DNA of 64,000 nucleotides, taken from positions 25,662,001 to 25,726,000 of the forward strand of contig NC_081820.1 in NCBI RefSeq assembly GCF_030704535.1, given 5' to 3'. The notes beneath the pieces were generated by a model that did not search any database, was not told where the DNA came from, and was given only the letters and a program-made list of their open reading frames with translations. The DNA comes from Vitis vinifera. Taxonomy: Eukaryota; Streptophyta; Magnoliopsida; Vitales; Vitaceae. The position numbers and the translations under genes are program-made. Positions 57,591 through 64,000 of the stretch are shown here, piece by piece; position 1 is the first letter of the stretch, and every line of letters starts with the position of its first letter.

Positions 57591-58671
57591 ATCTACAGAA
57601 ACATCCTCAGGTAACCAAAGTAATTCAGTCTCAAAAGTAGCCTAGACACTAATCCAGCTTGGCCACCTCACCACGCATCATACTCCTTCTATTGTTTCTT
57701 TTTCTTCTTTTTGTGATTTTATACATCTTAAATCTAGATTTCAAAACCATTCTATGTCAAAATAACTCCAGTTTTCTTTAAACTTCTTTAGAAGCTTCTA
57801 GGTACAAAATCCAGATTTTAACATGCAATTTGCTGCCACTTTACTTCGGGTATGCACTTTCACTGTTTTCTTTGATTTTAACTATTTTCGTGTTTTTCTT
57901 GATTTTCCTAAGCATGAATAAACTTCATAATTCCAAATCATGGAATTTATGGAATCAACTCATGCGAAATTAATTAGGGCTTTGGTGGGAGCCCTACATT
58001 CATGATATCCTCTTCCATATTGTTTGCTTGATATCTGATTGATTTTTGACTTCCCTTGATGACATACATGAATTCGCTTTATATTTATTGTTGAGATATC
58101 CTTGTTTCCCATAGACGTGTGGATGCTCGCTAATCAGGTATGCTCTTCTCACCTTACAACTCTAAAATTCTATGAATGTGTACATTATCATGAGCCATGA
58201 CCATGTTTGATGCCACATTTGATTGTGTTGATGCTTGTTTGATCATCTTTGATAAAATACATGTAATGCGTCATATTTCCAAATTAATCTCCTATGTTTT
58301 ATGATAGCGCTTGAGAAGCCGTTCAGGTATGCACTTCGACTCTCTCTTATGGTTGGTTTTCTTATTAGGCATGCAATATTTGAAATCACCTAGCCTACTT
58401 AGGTATCCATAATTAACTGATTAATGGCCACACTTCCCTTAACTTTGTCAGTAGAGACCTTTAGAGGGTTTAGAGGGGTGCTACCTTTTAAAGGTACCTT
58501 CCCAATAGGTAACCTGATCCCCGGACTTAGACTCGGGTTTTTCAAAGACATGCTTTTTCCGAAAATTATGGAGTCACATTTTAGGGTTTTTCTTTCTTGT
58601 TTTATTTTCCCTTTAAATAAAAATAAAATAAGTGGCGACTCCAATTTTTTTCAAAAATCAATTTTTCACAG

Positions 58672-61600
58672 CCAAATGCGCTGGCACTGGTGTAGGAATC
58701 GAAACAGGTTTCGAGCAGGCAGGCTTCGGACAAGCTCTCTTTGAGAAAGTAGGGTTACCCGCGATGGATTCGGACAGGCACTTGCGCTACCTCTCCCAAA
58801 ATCCAGCCCTCAAGTTTGTAGTCATGTCTCTGTCTTCTTTCTCTTCACAAACAATGGGGGGCACCCCCCAGTCAACCCCTGTCTCTGGCTCATTACTAGC
58901 AGTTGAAGAAGATGAAGACGGAGAGAATGATGAAACTGATGAAGAAGGCAGAGGTGCATATGGCAGAGTCCTTGCCCTCGGGATGGACTGAATAGTAGGT
59001 TTTTTCCTTTTTTTAGTTGGAGGCCAAACGGTGGGGCTAGAGGCTGGATGACTTGTAGCCAGAGTTTGCCTTAGCATCCCTTCCTAATGATTCTTCTCCC
59101 GCTTCTCTACGTCGGCCTGGCGTGCCTCTGAGTCTGCCAAGTGGGCGACCGTGTAAAAAGACAAGTTCTTCAGCACGAAGTGCTTACCAGGCACTAGAAA
59201 CGAGGAAGCCACACGAGGGAAGACGGGCATAATAAACGACTTAGGCTCATTGATCAATGCAATAGGTTCTTGTCTAACAGAAAAACCTTATGGTTCCGTT
59301 CAGACATTTCTATCTCAAATAGCTTGTTAAGTAGGGCGAAAAAAGCTTTTTCCACCCATTCTATAGGATAACCCCACCTGTCCTTGCCTACACCACAAAC
59401 AGAAGAATCAACAGTGAGTTCACAACGATGAAAAAATAATTACAAAGTATGAACAAAAGTTATAAACACGTATCATACTCGAAATCTACAACAAGCGTTG
59501 TGGAGTAAAGACTCCGTCTGGCCCCGCAAATGGACCACTCCAGGGACCAAAGACAAGGACATGCCCCTTTGCTCTACCTTTGCCCCAGTCTAGAAGCCCG
59601 ATCACCAGCTGGAGAAAAGGAATATAGGCAGCCAAGCTAAACCGTTCCTTCTAACTCATCTTTATTGTGTAGACGAACAAGACTTACAATAGGGAAAGAT
59701 CCAGCTGGAAGAGCATGTCCAGAACGCTGCATCCCATCAACACCAGAACAACATTTGGATGGAAGAAGCTCAGAGGGATCTATGTGAAGTGAATGAACTG
59801 CTTAAAGAGAGAAAGGAGGGGCAGACAGAGCCTCGTAGCAAATTGTTCTTTGCTGAAGTACGTTACGTTGTGGCGTTGTTTTTTGGATGATAGAGCCTCG
59901 CCATCTACTAGATGGATAGAAATTTTGTCTAGGATATAGAAGGGTGCCTGGAATTCCTGTTTGGATAGAAGATCAATTGGACGCTCCAATCTAAGGCGCA
60001 TGACTCTAGTGTCATTTTGACCATTTTTTTAAGGCCTACTACTTCTGTTAGTGGAAGCAACACCTCTTCTTGCTAACATGTTGAGTAGTTCTAGGTTGTG
60101 TGGAAACCTGCGCGGGACAATGCAATTATTAGAATCAATCACCTAGCCTATCCTCCGTTCAGCGGTGCCTCAACTGTACAACAAGAAATCTAGATGGACT
60201 AAAAGTCTGAGTCTAAAAGGACCATCTAATGAGACTTGTAGAACAAGCCTCTTGACCAATAATCGAAAAGAGAATCGCCTCCATCGTGCTAACACAACGG
60301 TGGCAGGACGAAACGCCTGAATTGACCCTTGAAGGTACTGACAATGAGGAAGCAAAAAGGGAAATTTGAAAAACCTTAGATCCGACGATCAATACAGTCA
60401 TCTTCTCCAAAGTGAAAACACAAGAAAACCCTAGAATCTAAATGCCAAGACATCCATTTTCCGTCTAAACTCAACAACCGTCGGTGTGGTCCCAAAATGA
60501 ACACTAAATAGAAAAAATGGTGAACGATGGGAAGCTTATTAGAGCTAAAGGTGAGTGCTCTTTGGCAAGAGGAAATCTGCTTGAAATAGGCCTAAGAATG
60601 GCGGCGAGAAAGGCGGAGAACGACCGACCACAAGCGCAATGACGACGAAGTTGCATGAGTGGGAATCGGAGGGATCTGTGTGAAGTGAATGAACTGCTTA
60701 AAGAGAGAAAGGAAGGGCAAATAGAGCCTCGTAGCAAATTGTTCTTTGCTGAAGTACGTTACGTTGTGAGGCTGTTTTTTGGATGATAGAGCCTCGCCAT
60801 CTACTAGATGGATAGAAATTTTGTCTGGGATATGGAAGGGTGCCTGGAACTCCTATTCGGATAGAAGATCAATTGGACGCTCCAATCTAAGGCACATGAC
60901 TCTAGTGTCCTTTTGACCATTTTTTTAAGGCCTACTACTTCTGTTAGTGGAAGCAACACCTCTTCTTGCTAACATGTTGAGTAGTTCTAGGCTGTGTGGA
61001 AACCTGCGCGGGACAATGCAATTATTAGAATCAATCACCCAGCCTATCCTCCGTTCAGTGGTGCCTCAACTGTACAACAAGAAATCTAGATGGACTAAAA
61101 GTCTGAGTCTAAAAGAACCATCTAATGAGACTTGCAGAGCAAGCCTCTTGACCAATAATCGAAAGGAGAATTGCCTCCATTGTGCTAACACAACAGTGGC
61201 AGGACGAAACGCCTGAATTGACCCTTGAAGGTACTGACAATGAGGAAGCAAAAAGGGAAATTTGAAAAACCTTAGATCCGATGATCGATACAGTCATCTT
61301 CTCCAAAGTGAAAACATAAGAAAACCCTAGAATCTAAATGCCAAGACATCCATTTTCCGTCTAAACTCAACAACCGTCGATGTGGTCCCAAAATGAACAC
61401 TAAATAGAAAAAATGGTGAGCGGCGTGAAGCTTATTAGAGCTAAAGGTGAGTGCTCTCTAGCAAGAGGAAATCCGCTTGAAATAAGCCTAAGAATGGCGG
61501 CGAGAAAGACGGAGAACGACCTACCACAAACTCAACAACGACGAAGTTGCATGAGTGGGAAAGAGAAAGCTCTAAAGTAAGAAAAACCAAAAAATAACAT

Positions 61601-61760
61601 AAGGGGTGTGGGAGACCTCTATTTAGAGGGACCCAAAACCTAAAAGACAAGCCACCTGGAAATGCATCCCAAAGAGGCCCGCCGTCTAACAGTCGACCTA
61701 GATGAATGCGACCCATCATTGCCATTTCAAGTGACATGTGTTCCAAGGCACCAAGCAACC
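58672..61760 (-). pseudogene. Antisense ORF of the Tat-type element, proximal part
   Basis: The minus strand, read leftwards, continues the antisense frame. A domain-like part lies at 59780-60001 (ALSSKKQRHNVTYFSKEQF, ATRLCLPLLSLFKQFIHFTQ) and near 59640-59780 (VLVLMGCSVLDMLF, LDLSLLEVLF). A Ser/Pro-rich basic part at 58787-59077 (PPTKKRKKP, acidic-looking SSSVSSFSPSS run) follows, and the frame then runs up to the insertion border at 58672. Frameshifts separate the parts. The same order is common in antisense ORFs of grape gypsy elements as I know them. The 5' part is duplicated in tandem (see the 896-bp repeat). Confidence 0.6.
59773..61564. repeat. 896-bp tandem duplication inside the Tat-type element
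   Basis: Two head-to-tail copies, 59773-60668 and 60669-61564. GAGGGATCTATGTGAAGTG (59773) and GAGGGATCTGTGTGAAGTG (60669) start them, and they remain nearly identical to the end (GTTGCATGAGTGGGAA at both ends). Differences are a few per cent by eye, far fewer than between the two LTRs, so the duplication is younger than the insertion. Confidence 0.93.
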
Positions 61761-61821
61761 TGAGGAGACAGATAACCCGTTCTACCTCTACTCATCGGCT
61801 ACTCGTTCGAACATAGGTAGA

Positions 61822-61837
61822 CGGGTTAAGGGGGCAT
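61822..61837 (+). other. Polypurine tract before the right LTR
   Basis: GGGTTAAGGGGGCAT lies immediately before the right LTR start TGTGGGGAGATC at 61838, the expected place for plus-strand priming. Confidence 0.65.
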
Positions 61838-62337
61838 TGTGGGGAGATCATCTCCACGTGTCCTTTTCAAGCTCAAGACCCCTTAGCTGTCTAGGGCAAT
61901 TATGTTACCCATCTGGGATCATTCTTTCTAGGCTAAGATGAGTGTCATTTGGCACTAGAAATGAGAGGGTTCCCTTCTTCCACACGGCCTGACAGAATCG
62001 GCAGCCTGGACTCCTAAAAGGGAAAGACTGTCCAATTGAGTTTTTAAGACCTTTGACATGCGTGATCTATCATGCTTGACATCTGAGCGATCGAAGAGAC
62101 TCCATTTAGCCCACAAGTCCATGTCAATTAATTTTTGCACATAATTCCAAACGTTGACAGGCTAAATGGACAGACAGTTGCACAATTTGAGATCTTGGCA
62201 TGTCAATAAATGGCACCTGCCAACCGCCCTTAACTGAGATGATTGCCTAGTTGCCTTGGGGACAATCATCATTACAAAAAGGGTCAAAGTGCATAGTCAA
62301 CACTATAATGACGGTGTCCTCAGCTCTATATAAACTT
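61838..62337 (+). mobile_element. Right LTR of the Tat-type element, truncated
   Basis: Matches the left LTR from its first base up to the TATA region (CTCTATATAAAC), then stops abruptly at about 62337. The last 250 bases of the LTR are missing. The DNA after the break is a diverged copy of the region downstream of kinase D (43560 onward), so the truncation coincides with a rearrangement breakpoint. No target duplication can be checked. Confidence 0.88.
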
Positions 62338-63800
62338 TTGAGGCTTCATTTTTATTAAATTTGAAATGTTGTTGGCACATCAATTTTTTTTTTCTTGCAT
62401 CAAAGTAAGTCTTCAACTAAAGAACAGTTTGTAGACGAATCTCGAAGACTCCATTCTTTAAAGAGAATAAGCTCTAGAGTTGATAAGTAGGAGTTAAAAA
62501 AAAAATGGAAGAGTGCAGACTCTAAATCAATAAGCAACTATAAGGCAACCTACTAATTAAATAACCTATTGTGAGGTGTTTTGCATTCCTAAAGTAAGCT
62601 TTAATACTGACAATGACAAAGGATGAAGCTTTGAAGGAGAAAGAGTTGAGAACAAAAGGAAAATCTGTTTGGCTTGCCATCTTGAGCTTTGTCTCATAGG
62701 AGGAAGGAAGCAAAACATGGAGAAGTTTTTAGAGGCTTGCTCTCATCTGAACTACTGCTTTGTTACTTGTGAAGAACTTGTGATAGAAACGAGTATTAGG
62801 CCTCAAAACCGATGGAGTTAGGGATTGATATGAGAATTTTGGGGTTTGTTTGACAACTTTTTTAAAGCAAGTTTTCAAAAATCAGTTTTTGGAAACAATT
62901 TGAAAAATAGTGCATTGTGGTTTGAAAGAATAAAACTATATCTAGAAACACAATTATGAAAGACAGTTTTATTGATTATTCTTTATAAAGGCACTTCACT
63001 ATGCATAAGGTAATGTATATATATATATATTAAAATTATAAAAAGTCATCATGTATTAGAGTGTTTTTATTTTAAAATTCGACAAATTTTTTAAGTTGAA
63101 AAACTATTTCTTTTAAAGAACAAAAAACTATTTTTTTAAAATAATTTTCAAACAAACTCTTGCTATTTTGATTAAAAGTATTTCTTTCCTCACTTAAAAC
63201 CACTTTGATTAATCCTTTGAAGGTTAAGATTTGTTAAAACTACAAAAAGACTTTTTTACCTTGTTTCACATAAACATTTAGTGGAAATATATAGTTACAC
63301 TGTCAAATGGTGTAGATCTTGTGTTCTTATGCACATGTTTACTTGCTTATTTTTTTTAAATTTAATTTTTTTTAATGGTCCCCCAACAAAAATCACACCT
63401 CAATAATTCCAAATTAGACTGTGTTTTTGTAATCGGCTACTATGGTCATAGATCATATAGTACATTTATCATGTTGATTCATACAAAATATATTGTTATT
63501 GTTGTATTGCCCAATCACTTTAACATCATGTTCTTGTGTGTTAATTGTTTTTTTTTATTGAAAATAAAAAAGGAAAAGAAATTGAAATTTTTTAGATAAT
63601 GCCCTACAAGCATCATAACTCGATAATTCCAAGGAGTTTGTTGTGACTTTTGTGTGGTCTTTAATTTATACAAGGTCTTTTGTTAATTTCTACTCCTTGA
63701 ATATGACTCTTCAAGTAATGGCATCAACTTTTTAGCACTAAATGTATTTCAGGAGACAAGTCATTCATTATTATTATTATTATTTTGTTTTTGTCATGCT
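62338..63800. repeat. Diverged copy of the region downstream of kinase D
   Basis: Collinear with 43560-45080 as listed there. It has no gene. A short (TA)n run lies near 63018-63030 and (TTA)n near 63770-63785. The copy implies that another D-like kinase or its remains once stood to the left of this breakpoint, but none is visible in the window. Confidence 0.65.
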
Positions 63801-64000
63801 TAACTAGCATTAAACAAGTCTTATCCCGATGTGATATATTTTTAAATAATAAAATAATGGATGTCTTGACATTTGGTATAAAAAAATAAAATCTATCTTA
63901 TATTTAACATTATTTAGAGACCTACCCATAATTTATTTTTAAAGTATAAATTTGATATTTTATCAATAATTAAAACAACTAAATTTTTATTTAATTATAT
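63801..64000. other. AT-rich end of the window
   Basis: Nothing recognised. Confidence 0.5.

Larger units (their letters stand above)
52295..58671 (+). mobile_element. TG...CA element 3, 6377 bp, with 5-bp target duplication
   Basis: Begins TGTAGACCCTCAATTTTGTC, ends TCAATTTTTCACA, and is flanked by GCCAA at 52290-52294 and 58672-58676. The start matches the minus-strand start of element 2. The last 250 bases (AGAGGGGTGCTACC at 58471, GGTAACCTGATCCCCGGAC, AAGTGGCGACTCCAA) match the ends of elements 1 and 2. It has no gag or pol and no internal copies of its ends. The middle contains exon-like pieces in broken frames, some ending in splice donors. It interrupts the antisense ORF of the Tat-type element. 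I read it as a solo long LTR or a large non-coding derivative that picked up host gene DNA. Confidence 0.82.

Noticed and set aside
1..64000. tRNA, rRNA or other structured RNA genes
   Set aside because: No cloverleaf or conserved rRNA sequence was noticed on either strand; a covariance-model scan would be needed to exclude small ones.

Overview
This is nuclear DNA of a flowering plant. The genes have GT-AG introns, one encodes a PPR-DYW protein, several encode LRK10-like receptor kinases, and the intergenic DNA is AT-rich and full of nested retrotransposons. The gene and repeat families look like those of grapevine (Vitis); that genus is my inference from family recognition, not from a search.

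Left part (1-25.6 kb). An intact intronless PPR-DYW gene lies on the minus strand (1292-3868). It is followed by AT-rich DNA with decayed repeats, a dead LRK10-like kinase (7558-8574), a decayed Copia remnant and a 788-bp hAT-like element with an 8-bp target duplication. Next comes a head-to-head pair of LRK10-like receptor kinases, here called A (12491-15994, minus) and B (18209-21675, plus). The space between them is mostly a 76-bp minisatellite of about 19 units. Downstream of B lies a broken partial copy of the PPR gene together with its 5' flank, so a segment was duplicated.

Middle (25.6-37.3 kb). A minus-strand Ty1-Copia element is split by two younger insertions (25801-30919 and 31332-34384). 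Both begin TG, end CA and are flanked by 5-bp duplications. Neither shows retroviral genes, and the first carries a fragment of the host gene for NOT1, the CCR4-NOT scaffold. A CACTA-type transposon end lies at 36530.

Second receptor-kinase pair (37.3-43.5 kb). C (37342-40536, minus) and D (41133-43460, plus) are again head to head. C resembles B and D resembles A, so the two pairs are mirror-image duplicates. D is intact except for one in-frame stop in the kinase domain.

Right part (43.5-64 kb). DNA downstream of D is repeated at 62338-63800. Between the two copies sits a degraded Ty3-gypsy element of the Tat type (46646-62337) with two LTRs, gag, RT, two RNase H domains, integrase and an antisense reading frame. 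That frame is interrupted by a third TG...CA element (52295-58671) that carries pieces resembling the HECT ubiquitin ligase UPL1/UPL2 and other exon-like segments.

Functionally, A-D encode plasma-membrane receptors with a GUB_WAK wall-binding ectodomain and a non-RD kinase, a type linked to pathogen sensing. The PPR-DYW protein is an organellar RNA-editing factor. Everything else is mobile DNA or its remains. Splice sites were placed by eye from consensus, reading phase and comparison between paralogues.
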